Assembly (NCBI GenBank): GCA_947564305.1
Contig: CANOBT010000206.1
Span: 1 to 8,880, forward strand
Length of the DNA stretch: 8,880 bases
Source: an uncultured Lachnospiraceae bacterium
GTDB taxonomy: Bacteria > Bacillota_A > Clostridia > Lachnospirales > Lachnospiraceae
Reading direction: 5' to 3'
The position numbers and the translations under genes are program-made. The notes beneath the pieces are model-generated. The model was not told the DNA's origin, did no database searches, and saw only the letters and a list, made by a program, of their open reading frames with translations. Below are positions 1 through 6,118 of this stretch, one piece after another (position 1 is the stretch's first letter; each line of letters starts with the position of its first letter).

Positions 1-2
1 AT

Positions 3-80
3 GAATTAAACAGAGGAACTTCTTTTAAGGATATCGCCAGATTCCTGTGCAAGGATCCTACCACCATTTCAAAAGAGGTG
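3..80 (+). pseudogene. IS30-family transposase, internal N-terminal fragment
   Basis: The reading frame that enters from the left edge encodes about 26 residues, including GTSFKDIARFLCKDPTTISK. This is the helix-turn-helix that IS30-type transposases use to bind their terminal repeats. The match is recognised from memory of the family. The start codon would lie left of the window. Similarity stops at codon 78-80, where the family would continue with a basic stretch; instead the frame runs into DNA antisense to the next transposase and stops at 111-113. The catalytic DDE part is therefore absent and the gene is dead. A chance frame is unlikely because the helix-turn-helix is so typical. Confidence 0.72.
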
Positions 81-1078
81 GGAGTAATCCCTTTGCGTTT
101 ACAGTATTTATAAACCGGCATGGCATCATGGGCAAAATCAAGAAGCAGCTTGGAAATCTGAAATTCAGGAAGAAAGCTTTTCATTCTGAAAAAAGTATGC
201 AGGAATGCATGGGAATCATGTCTTGAGGCAGGATTCAGCAAAGGAAAAACAGGAAGGTCACTTTCCGAATCAGAAGCAACCAGCATGTATAAATCGAAAC
301 CATGATAAAAGCAGGAGCGGGATGAATCCCATCCGATATCACAATCGGGCTGGGAAAAGTAACGATCGCAGGAGCAGTCACGAATCCCTTTGGAGGAGCA
401 GCCGCAGACACGGTGTTTCCGCTCTCTGGCAGAGGTAACAACAGGAGTGCCATCGCCGGCAAGAGCCAGTGCATCGGGATTGATAAGTCTTTTGGAAACA
501 GACTGTTGCAGGAATTCCTGGTTAAAAAGGTCGAAAAGAGAACCATAAGGCTGTGCAGAAATAGGGAGGGAAGTATTTTCCAGTTGGTGTAAGAGCTGCC
601 CAACCGATATTTTTTCAACAGGTTTCGCCTTAGCACCTTTGGCAGAAGGCTTTTTGACAGGAGCCTTAACGGGATGAATATGAGGAGCCAGATTATTTTC
701 ATCAGAATCCCAAAGACGGTCGAAAAAATCATAGAAAGTACCAACACCGGGAGTGTTGCCGAATTCAAAACCGCTGAGAATAGCATAAAGAGGGTTGATT
801 ATCAGTTGTGCGGCCCACTCGGTCAGGGAAGTGACTTTAAAATCCAAAGACAAGAGGTAGGAACGGTGCATGCAGGAAGGAGTCCTTGGCTTAGGTCCAA
901 AGGCAGAGTATGTGCTTTTTAGTTTTTCATCGGTGTAGGAAAGGTCAAGATTCCAAAAGCGGTCAATGATATCCCATGTAGAGCGTGCGATGGAATCAGG
1001 ATTCGGATAATATTTACGTAAGTTTTCAACAACAAAGTTTTGGTAGTCAGAATGACTGCCGCAGTTAACAGGTAACAA
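80..1078 (-). pseudogene. DDE transposase of an insertion sequence, 3'-truncated
   Basis: An uninterrupted frame of 333 codons runs from a TTG at 1076-1078 to about position 80. TTG is chosen because a GGAGG (1088-1092) sits nine bases upstream and no suitable ATG exists. Visible features are GSHSDY near the N-terminus, a WDIIDRFWNLDLSY stretch (35-48), AGDGTPV with the probable first catalytic Asp (D209), a Cys cluster CGC...CSC (225-237) that could bind zinc, SQPDCDIGWDSS (242-253), and LLLDFAHDA with the probable second catalytic Asp (D314). The layout recalls a DDE transposase common in Lachnospiraceae; I cannot name the IS family with certainty. After GITP (330-333) similarity ends, although the frame stays open to the window edge. 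The catalytic Glu and C-terminus are missing, so it should be inactive. The break coincides with the end of the IS30 fragment. Confidence 0.75.
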
Positions 1079-1087
1079 ATGAAATCG

Positions 1088-1092
1088 CCTCC
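1088..1092 (-). promoter_or_regulatory. Shine-Dalgarno that sets a TTG start for the transposase
   Basis: GGAGG on the minus strand lies nine bases before the TTG at 1078. It directly abuts the 3' arm of the long inverted repeat at 1092-1146. This spacing is the main reason to start the transposase at TTG. Confidence 0.6.
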
Positions 1093-1146
1093 AATCGAAA
1101 AATATGTCTTATAAATAAGGGCGCGAAGCGCCGCATTTTTCGATTG
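1092..1146 (-). promoter_or_regulatory. Structured transposase leader (12-bp inverted repeat with nested hairpins)
   Basis: CAATCGAAAAAT at 1092-1103 is repeated perfectly in inverted orientation at 1135-1146. Between the arms are GGCGC-GAA-GCGCC (1120-1132) and CTTAT-AA-ATAAG (1108-1119), so RNA or single-stranded DNA could fold as an outer 12-bp stem with two small inner hairpins. The 3' arm on the transposase strand ends at the Shine-Dalgarno. Several insertion sequences (IS10 and IS50 are the classic cases) use such structures to block translation of transposase from outside transcripts; that role here is inference. It could also be part of the element's end. Confidence 0.55.
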
Positions 1147-1149
1147 ATT

Positions 1150-1166
1150 TGTCAAGTGTTTTGACA
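1150..1166. repeat. Short inverted repeat TGTCAA-N5-TTGACA
   Basis: A perfect 6-bp inverted repeat with a five-base loop, just outside the structured leader. Each arm matches a -35 consensus on one strand, but no good -10 lies 16-18 bases away on either strand. It may mark the outer end of the insertion sequence or a protein site; the sequence does not decide. Confidence 0.4.
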
Positions 1167-1193
1167 AAAAAGTGGGGGATTATTGATAAAATA

Positions 1194-1221
1194 AGCCTTC
1201 CATTCCGGAGGGCTATTTTTC
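1194..1221 (+). terminator. Hairpin with T-tract, possibly bidirectional terminator
   Basis: AGCCTTCC (1194-1201) pairs with GGAGGGCT (1207-1214) around a five-base loop, with one G-U wobble in + strand RNA, followed by ATTTTTCT. On the minus strand the hairpin carries one A-C mismatch and is followed by TTATTTTATC. The wobble favours + strand use. No + strand gene is seen upstream in the window, so it may insulate the operon from the insertion-sequence remnant, or terminate minus-strand read-through. Confidence 0.55.
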
Positions 1222-1280
1222 TGTAAGTCTTGGAAAAGCCTCATTCTGCGGGATTTCTTGGATTTCATTTTTTTCTATAA

Positions 1281-1319
1281 TCTGTACCGACTTCTGAAAT
1301 TTTCTGTATAAAATCTGTA
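1281..1319. repeat. Phased TCTGTA direct repeats in non-coding DNA
   Basis: TCTGTA occurs at 1281, 1303 and 1314, with a near copy TCTGAA at 1293, so copies are 10-12 bases apart, about one helical turn. The last two lie in a longer near-duplicate, CTGTATAAAAT followed by CTGTATAATCG. Direct repeats with 11-base spacing are the usual sites of OmpR/PhoB-type response regulators. No promoter with a clear target gene is visible beside them. The rest of 1215-1389 shows no gene I can support. Confidence 0.3.
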
Positions 1320-1380
1320 TAATCGGAATCTTATCTTTGTGCAGTGATAAGTGTGATGTGCCGCACACATACGGTTTGGG

Positions 1381-1414
1381 GTAAGAAATGGTGCTGAGCT
1401 TTACGCCCAGCACC
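1381..1414 (-). terminator. Probable intrinsic terminator of the peptidase-transporter operon
   Basis: On the minus strand GGTGCTGGGC and GCTCAGCACC (1390-1414) form a ten-base-pair stem, counting one G-U pair, with a five-base loop, then ATTTCTTA. It begins 28 bases after the permease stop codon, the expected place for an operon terminator. The same stem has an A-C mismatch when read from the + strand, which supports minus-strand use. The T-tract is only moderate, so termination may be incomplete. Confidence 0.6.
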
Positions 1415-1442
1415 TCCTTTATGTATAGTTTTTGGAAGGTTT

Positions 1443-2845
1443 TCATTTAAGAGGGAATCGGTTTTCCAGTTTTGAACGTTTCCACAACAAAAGGCCGGAG
1501 ATTATAACGAGAAAGCCTCCTCCAATCATTTCTGCTTCATAAATAAGATTATCCCTGAAAGTTTCCATAACCGGAAGCGCTGTACAGACAGCCGCTATAA
1601 TACAGATTATAAGATCCATATATCCAAGTCCGATTGCAAGTTTTTTATTATTAGTCATAACATATCCGTTTTCGGTTTCTTTTTTTTCTCTCTTGATTTT
1701 AATGTATGCCAAAAATAGAAGAATATAAGGGAACAATGCCACTAACGCTGTCATGGTAATTAATACATTGTATATGGTTTCCACAGCCGGAAATAATGCT
1801 ACACCTCCGAGAAGTATTGTTACCAGCACAGTCTGAAAAAGAATTGCCTTTTCAGGGATTCCGTTTTCATTGTTTTTCGTGATACTTTCCGGGAAAATGC
1901 CTTTTTCAACCTGTCCAAAGAGCATCTTTACCGGTTGAGCAATATAAACGATTATAGCCCCAAATATTGAAAGCGAGATTCCTAATGCTACAAGCTGTAC
2001 AATGAACTGCGGCAAACCCAATAAACAGCATGCCACTGTTAATGCGTCCAAAGTTCCCGTATAGGCAAAGATTTCCGATGTAGGCATCAGCATTGTCATA
2101 GCGACTGAACCCGTTATATACAAAACGCAAACAAGAACTGCTGAAACCAGTATTGCCCGAGGGTAGTTTTTTTGGGATTTTCCATTTCAGATGCAAAATT
2201 TGCTGTAATCTCGGCGCCGGTATATGCCATTGAAATCGCCGATATTCCAACCAGTGAATTCATATTAATCTTAGGTATCAGCGTACTAATCGTATACTCT
2301 GATGCGCTTGGTGCTTTATGAAGCACAAGAATCGCTGCAAACGACATGACAATCAGTAGGATAGTAGGAATTGTTGACCCAAAAGCTCCTACGCTGGTAA
2401 ATATTTTCCCAAACTTCATGCCCTTTATACTTACAAACGACAAAACCCAAAATACAATTAAGGACATTAATAATACCAGTATTTTATTATCAGCCAGTTC
2501 AGGCCTGCCGATCATATACGTAAAGTTGATAGAAAAAAATGTCAAAAATGACGCATACCAGAATATTTTTGACATCCAACTGAGCCAGGAAACCATAAAA
2601 CCATATTTTGTCCCAAACGCAACTGTGACCCATGTCCCTAAGCCGCCGTCAGAAGGATAATCCGACGCAAGCTCAGCACACATCAACGCCTGTGGGATAA
2701 AGAATACCACCATAAAAAACGCCCATGCAAATATTGCGCCAAGCCCCAGTCCAAAACTTTCCGATACAGACTTTGCAATCCAGCGGATGCCATATAATGC
2801 TGATATATTCATTAATACTAATTCCCAAAAACTTATTTTTTTCAT
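1443..2845 (-). pseudogene. APC-superfamily amino-acid permease (GadC-like), frameshifted
   Basis: Restoring one base gives a 467-residue protein, normal for a 12-helix amino-acid/polyamine/organocation permease. The start is the ATG at 2843-2845, nine bases after GAAAGG; an ATG nine bases upstream touches that site and is unlikely. The first half shows family hallmarks: NISALYGIRWIAKS in helix 1, PQALMCAELASDYPSDGG between helices 2 and 3, and AYTGAEITANFASEMENPKK after helix 6, the usual place of the substrate-binding break. The pattern is closest to the glutamate:GABA antiporter branch, but substrate cannot be assigned. At codons 225-226 a run of seven A (2167-2173) puts the rest out of frame: the first piece ends at 2114 after 243 residues, while the second continues as NYPRAILVSA to the stop at 1443. 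It is the last gene of the operon, 21 bases after the cyclophilin. The break may be a real mutation, a homopolymer sequencing error, or less likely programmed slippage. Confidence 0.8.
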
Positions 2846-2854
2846 TGATTTCAT

Positions 2855-2860
2855 CCTTTC
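2855..2860 (-). promoter_or_regulatory. Shine-Dalgarno deciding the permease start
   Basis: GAAAGG on the minus strand touches the ATG at 2854 directly but sits nine bases before the ATG at 2845. The second spacing is the workable one, so the permease should begin MKKISFWE. Confidence 0.55.
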
Positions 2861-2866
2861 CGAGAA

Positions 2867-3451
2867 TTATTCAAATACAGGCCAATTTTCCGGGAAATCA
2901 AATTGTTCTGCTTTTTCCGGTTCCGGGTATTCATTCCCGTTCAGGACAATATCAACGCTTTCTATTATCTGCGGTGTGCATGGACAATTGATTTCTATTT
3001 CCGGACGCGGCGGATAGGGAACAGGATAAGTTTCTACTTTTTCGAGACGGTATATTTCGTCCATTCCTTCAATAACTGTTCCAAATACCGGGCATTTTCC
3101 GGTCAGATCCGGACAATTTCTTACCGGAAAGACAAATTCAGTTCCATACACTTCGTTTTCAGAATAATAGCCAAGGCAAACATCTCCTGCCTGCGGTTCT
3201 TTAATGATTCCGCCGGATTCTTCCGCGCATCTGTTTGGAAGAATATACTGACACTCTTTTCTGTTAAAAGCTGTATAGCTGATATCTATCCATGAACCGG
3301 GAACAATCCGTTGTATTTTATGATTGTTAAAATACCCTTTAGTCGCCGCGGAAATAAAACTGCAGACTTCGTTGTATGCAATATCCGGACGAAGTTCAAT
3401 TACTACTTTGCTGCCATTTTTCATATTAATATTTGCAATTGGATTTTTCAT
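2867..3451 (-). CDS. Divergent cyclophilin-type peptidyl-prolyl cis-trans isomerase
   Basis: This 194-residue protein has no signal peptide or membrane segment, so it is cytoplasmic. The cyclophilin framework is visible in order: GSKVVIELRPDIAYNEVCSF (13-32), the active-site strand IQRIVPGSWID (46-56), GGIIKEPQAGDVCLGYY (80-96), GTEFVF (103-108) in place of the usual GSQFFI, and LTGKCPVFGTVIEGMDEIYR (116-135). Arg48 aligns with the catalytic arginine. By hand alignment with human CypA, several pocket residues differ: Phe60 to Ser, Met61 to Trp, Gln63 to Asp, Gln111 to Glu, Phe113 to Val and His126 to Cys, so activity or specificity may be unusual. It has Pro-rich and acidic C-terminal stretches. 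The start at 3451 is chosen because GGAGG lies nine bases upstream; the ATG at 3475 lies inside the transporter gene and lacks a site. It lies 4 bases after the transporter stop and 21 before the permease start. Isomerising Xaa-Pro peptides for the cotranscribed peptidase is inference. Confidence 0.85.
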   Translation of the reverse strand: MKNPIANINMKNGSKVVIELRPDIAYNEVCSFISAATKGYFNNHKIQRIVPGSWIDISYTAFNRKECQYILPNRCAEESGGIIKEPQAGDVCLGYYSENEVYGTEFVFPVRNCPDLTGKCPVFGTVIEGMDEIYRLEKVETYPVPYPPRPEIEINCPCTPQIIESVDIVLNGNEYPEPEKAEQFDFPENWPVFE

Positions 3452-3455
3452 TGAT

Positions 3456-4700
3456 TTATGCCTCCATTTTTTCATCTTCTTTTTCCAAAGCGGCTTTTTT
3501 ATCCAGCCATCTTTGCATGATCATTGCCGTTACCAATACAAGCACAAGACCTAATGCGATAATTGTAAATACCCACTTATAGCCGGCGGCACCCTGTGTA
3601 TCAAGGATCTTTCCGCAAAGTGTATAATACCAAAGATCCCCGCTGTAGCCGATTGCTGAAGCGATTCCGATTGCGGTTCCAAGGTATACCTGCGGCACGC
3701 CGCATTCCGGAGCGGGAGTATATAAACATGGTCTTGCACATCCTGAAAACAGAATAGCGGCCGACATAATAACTACTGCCAGTACTTTATATTTTGGATC
3801 CTGCGGCACCAGGATTAAGGCTATTGTTGCGATAAGAGCTATGCCATCAAAAATGTATATTACTGTTGAGCTTTTGCCAGTCCGGTCTTTTACCTGTCCG
3901 CCAAATACTGCGACTGCATTTCGTCCGTATCTCGCAAAAATTGCAAATCCAACTCCCAGAGTTGTCGATGCGCCAAGTACTTGTGTAAGATATGGATTCA
4001 TATAAGTTGCCGCGTTTGTCATCATATAGGAACCTAACACAATCATTGCCTGGAACCACGTTCCTGGATGTTTTAATACCATTGGTATCATTTTGACATT
4101 AAAACTGTTCGTGGATTCTCCTTTTTCCGGTTCTTTGATAAACACCATAATAAGTATGGCAGAAAGAACCAAAATAGCTGCAAATGCATACATAACCCCT
4201 GCAAATCCGGTTTTTTCGATGATTTTGCCAAGAAATGCCAGAATTCCATAAGCAAACACGACATTGATAATACATGCGCTTAACTCAAAAAAGCCCATAA
4301 TCCGTCCATGTTCTTCAGAACCTTCTGCCTGTGCAAGCGTGAGTTTGGTGAAGGATGCCCACTGCATAAGCGGCACAGTCACGCCGTATCCGAGATAACA
4401 GATAATCAATACAGTATAACTGTCTGTGAAAGCAACAACCAGTCCTAATGCGGCTGTACATGCACAGGATAATGCAACCAGTTTCCGGCAGGAAAACTTA
4501 TCGGCAACAAATCCGCCGATAGTATATCCGGGTACTGCCGTCAGACCGAACATTGTGATGAGAAGGCCGATCTGTGTATTGGATAGCTGATATGCTTTTT
4601 GGAATTGTTCATAAAACATACTTGTCATATAGGGCATGTTCCAAATAAGCAGGGAGCAGCATATAATAAAAACATTTATATATCTACGATTTCTACTCAT
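3456..4700 (-). CDS. Major facilitator superfamily transporter
   Basis: This is a 414-residue polytopic membrane protein, typical of a 12-helix MFS carrier. The signature loop between helices 2 and 3 is clear (GGFVADKFSCRK, 62-73, with Asp67, Arg72 and Lys73), and a second copy of that motif (GGQVKDRTGKS, 267-277) falls in the loop between helices 8 and 9, as expected for two related halves. A charged central loop (about 188-210) and a Lys/Glu-rich cytoplasmic tail (about 399-414) are visible. The general look is of the organophosphate/sugar-acid or oxalate-type MFS branches, but the substrate cannot be read from sequence; context suggests a peptide, amino acid or carboxylate. An AAAGGA site lies ten bases before the ATG. 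It is the second gene of the operon, 21 bases after the peptidase and 4 before the cyclophilin, with no sign of damage. Confidence 0.9.
   Translation of the reverse strand: MSRNRRYINVFIICCSLLIWNMPYMTSMFYEQFQKAYQLSNTQIGLLITMFGLTAVPGYTIGGFVADKFSCRKLVALSCACTAALGLVVAFTDSYTVLIICYLGYGVTVPLMQWASFTKLTLAQAEGSEEHGRIMGFFELSACIINVVFAYGILAFLGKIIEKTGFAGVMYAFAAILVLSAILIMVFIKEPEKGESTNSFNVKMIPMVLKHPGTWFQAMIVLGSYMMTNAATYMNPYLTQVLGASTTLGVGFAIFARYGRNAVAVFGGQVKDRTGKSSTVIYIFDGIALIATIALILVPQDPKYKVLAVVIMSAAILFSGCARPCLYTPAPECGVPQVYLGTAIGIASAIGYSGDLWYYTLCGKILDTQGAAGYKWVFTIIALGLVLVLVTAMIMQRWLDKKAALEKEDEKMEA
3461..3465 (-). promoter_or_regulatory. Shine-Dalgarno deciding the cyclophilin start
   Basis: GGAGG lies within the last codons of the transporter gene and nine bases before the ATG at 3451. 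It rules in MKNPIAN as the N-terminus and suggests translational coupling across the 4-base gap. Confidence 0.65.
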
Positions 4701-4721
4701 ATCTCTTTTGTCCTTTTAAAT

Positions 4722-5795
4722 TTATTTTATGATTTGAAGTTCTTTAGGATATTTTGTGAGAACTTCACATCCGTCTTCCGTTACCATAACAAGATCTTCT
4801 ATGCGGACACCAACATCCCCTTCAATATAAATGCCGGGTTCAATAGAAAATACCATCCCCGGTTTTGCGATAATCTCACAGTCAGAAGCGGCAAATGGAG
4901 GTTCATGTACTGTCAATCCAACTCCGTGTCCTGTTCTTGTGATAAAGTATTTTCCGTAACCGGCATCCTCTATCACCTTTCTGGCTGCCGCATCAACATC
5001 CTTCATGACAACGCCGGGCCTGACAAAATCAATAGCTGCCTGCTGTGCTTTTTTCACAATTTCATAAACTTCCCTGTGGTGTTCCGTAACCGATTTATAG
5101 AAAACGGTTCTAGTCATATCGCACCAATATTTATTATTCCTTGAAAAAAGATCAAAAAGGACAGCGTCTCCTTCTTTTAGCAAAGTATTATCCGCCTCAT
5201 GGTGAGGATCTGCACAAGTTGCCCCATAACACACCATTTGCCACCAAGGATTTGGTTCCGAACCATTAGCTATAAAAAAGTCCTCAATCATATTTGACAG
5301 TTCTTTTTCTGTTTTCTCCGGGCTGATATTGGCTATGCCAAATGCAACTGCTTTATCATTCAGCGCACCGACCGCTCTGAGCGCTTTTGCTTCCTCTTCA
5401 TCTTTTGTCATCCTGGACGCATCAATCATTGGAGAGCCGACTTCCGGAATTATATCATCTCTTTCTTTCAGAATCCCGATAGTATGCCCGCTGGCAAGAT
5501 TCTTGTCGAATCCGACTTTGCCCGGAGATAATTCGGACGCAATCTGGGCGTACACATTGTCACCATCATTATGTTCGTGGAGTACCATCTCTTCTTCACC
5601 TTTGAAACACAAAATTTTATTGACAAACATGTGTACTTCTCCATTATCTTTAATTAAAAGTACGCCCACACGTTCAAGTGCCATGACGCTTCTTCCCAAA
5701 AGATAATCAAGACTTTCCGGTTCTGAAACAATAATCTGTTTCAAATTATTTTGTTTCATGTTCTCAATTACTTTTTCAATCCTGTTTTTTCTCAT
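4722..5795 (-). CDS. M24-family metallopeptidase, Xaa-Pro dipeptidase/aminopeptidase type
   Basis: The 357-residue length is normal for bacterial prolidase-like M24B enzymes. The N-terminal creatinase-type domain covers about 1-125 and the catalytic pita-bread domain about 130-357. All five expected metal ligands are present: D215 (VLFDLF), D226 (YWCDMTRT), H290 (GHGVGL), E319 (SIEPGIY) and E333 (VRIEDLV). H198/H199 in ADPHHEADN and H297 in VHEPP fit the substrate-binding histidines. The enzyme should use two divalent metals (usually Mn, Co or Zn) to hydrolyse Xaa-Pro bonds in the cytoplasm; exact specificity (dipeptidase or aminopeptidase) is not decided. There is no signal peptide. The start has GAGG seven bases upstream. 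It is the first gene of a four-gene operon with a recognisable promoter and palindromic operator, divergent from an XRE regulator. The cotranscribed cyclophilin supports a proline-peptide role. Confidence 0.92.
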   Translation of the reverse strand: MRKNRIEKVIENMKQNNLKQIIVSEPESLDYLLGRSVMALERVGVLLIKDNGEVHMFVNKILCFKGEEEMVLHEHNDGDNVYAQIASELSPGKVGFDKNLASGHTIGILKERDDIIPEVGSPMIDASRMTKDEEEAKALRAVGALNDKAVAFGIANISPEKTEKELSNMIEDFFIANGSEPNPWWQMVCYGATCADPHHEADNTLLKEGDAVLFDLFSRNNKYWCDMTRTVFYKSVTEHHREVYEIVKKAQQAAIDFVRPGVVMKDVDAAARKVIEDAGYGKYFITRTGHGVGLTVHEPPFAASDCEIIAKPGMVFSIEPGIYIEGDVGVRIEDLVMVTEDGCEVLTKYPKELQIIK

Positions 5796-5823
5796 TTTTA
5801 AACCTCAGCTTTCTTAATTTATT

Positions 5824-5837
5824 GGATTGTACAATCC
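5824..5837. promoter_or_regulatory. Perfect 14-bp palindrome, probable operator of the peptidase operon
   Basis: GGATTGTACAATCC equals its own reverse complement. It lies about 9-22 bases downstream of the predicted start of transcription and 29 bases before the peptidase start codon, where a bound repressor would block transcription. Half-site copies TACAAT (6035-6040, touching the -35 box) and ATTGTA (6099-6104) flank the XRE promoter, which hints at one regulator for both sides. The binding protein is not known; the adjacent XRE regulator is the leading candidate. Confidence 0.6.
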
Positions 5838-5852
5838 GAAATATATAAAAAA

Positions 5853-5881
5853 ATAATAATATGTTTTTTCATTAATGTAAA
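5853..5881 (-). promoter_or_regulatory. Promoter of the peptidase-transporter-isomerase operon
   Basis: On the minus strand TTTACA (5876-5881) and TATTAT (5853-5858) are separated by exactly 17 bases; each matches the sigma-A consensus at five of six positions. Transcription would start near 5846, giving a leader of about 50 bases that includes the 14-bp palindrome. Confidence 0.65.
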
Positions 5882-6039
5882 ACTAACGATTTTTTCCTTA
5901 AAAGAAAATAATATCACTCTTTTGGATGTATATTTTATTTTAAATATATCTTTATTATATGCGGTGAGAGAACAATAAAAATTATTTAATTCATCATCCT
6001 TTTTTGTATTTTAATGAAAAAATGGAATAATGGATACAA
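5882..6039. other. AT-rich spacer between two divergent promoters
   Basis: Very AT-rich DNA with short A and T runs and no frame, RNA gene or strong repeat that I can support. It separates the back-to-back promoters of the operon and the XRE gene. AATGGA occurs twice close together just before the XRE -35 box, too short to interpret. Confidence 0.5.
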
Positions 6040-6069
6040 TTGACAGGGATACTTTTTGTCTGTTAAGAT
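6040..6069 (+). promoter_or_regulatory. Extended -10 promoter of the XRE regulator gene
   Basis: A perfect TTGACA (6040-6045) is followed after 18 bases by TAAGAT (6064-6069), preceded by TG at 6061-6062, giving an extended -10 element. Transcription would start near 6076, leaving a leader of about 43 bases with a perfect AAGGAGG (6104-6110) eight bases before the ATG. Confidence 0.6.
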
Positions 6070-6096
6070 ATCAATAATTAATTTTTTCCATTGATA
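6069..6096. repeat. Inverted repeat over the XRE transcription start
   Basis: TATCAAT (6069-6075) and ATTGATA (6090-6096) are perfect inverted copies 14 bases apart. The first arm overlaps the last base of the -10 box and the second lies in the leader, a position suited to autoregulation. The arms are AT-rich, so chance is possible. Confidence 0.4.
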
Positions 6097-6118
6097 GTAT
6101 TGTAAGGAGGATTTATTC

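Noticed and set aside
235..786. 183-residue hydrophobic minus-strand frame
   Set aside because: It is an out-of-frame reading of the DDE transposase, whose true frame shows the AGDGTPV and LLLDFAHDA motifs.
1092..1146. Nested inverted repeats as an integron attC-like or CRISPR element
   Set aside because: There is only one copy, no core sites and no spacer-repeat series; proximity to the transposase start explains it better.
919..1167. 82-residue minus-strand frame over the transposase start
   Set aside because: It lies one frame off the real transposase sequence and runs through the structured leader; no ribosome binding site.
1150..1185. TTGACA at 1161 as a + strand promoter
   Set aside because: The best -10 at 17 bases (TGATAA) matches only half the consensus, and no + strand gene follows.
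1213..1446. 77-residue frame on the minus strand whose ATG overlaps the permease stop (ATGA)
   Set aside because: The overlap suggests coupling, but there is no Shine-Dalgarno, the product resembles nothing, and the probable operon terminator lies within its first third. It ends in the second hairpin. Most likely non-coding.
2114..2854. Permease read as two genuine separate genes
   Set aside because: APC permeases are single chains of about 470 residues; the two pieces join exactly at the A7 run, and the second piece has no ribosome binding site at its start.
2867..3475. Longer start (ATG at 3475) for the cyclophilin
   Set aside because: It overlaps the transporter's last codons and lacks a ribosome binding site, while the ATG at 3451 has GGAGG at ideal spacing.
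5329..5706. 125-residue + strand frame opposite the peptidase
   Set aside because: It is antisense to a peptidase with all five metal ligands, without promoter or ribosome binding site.
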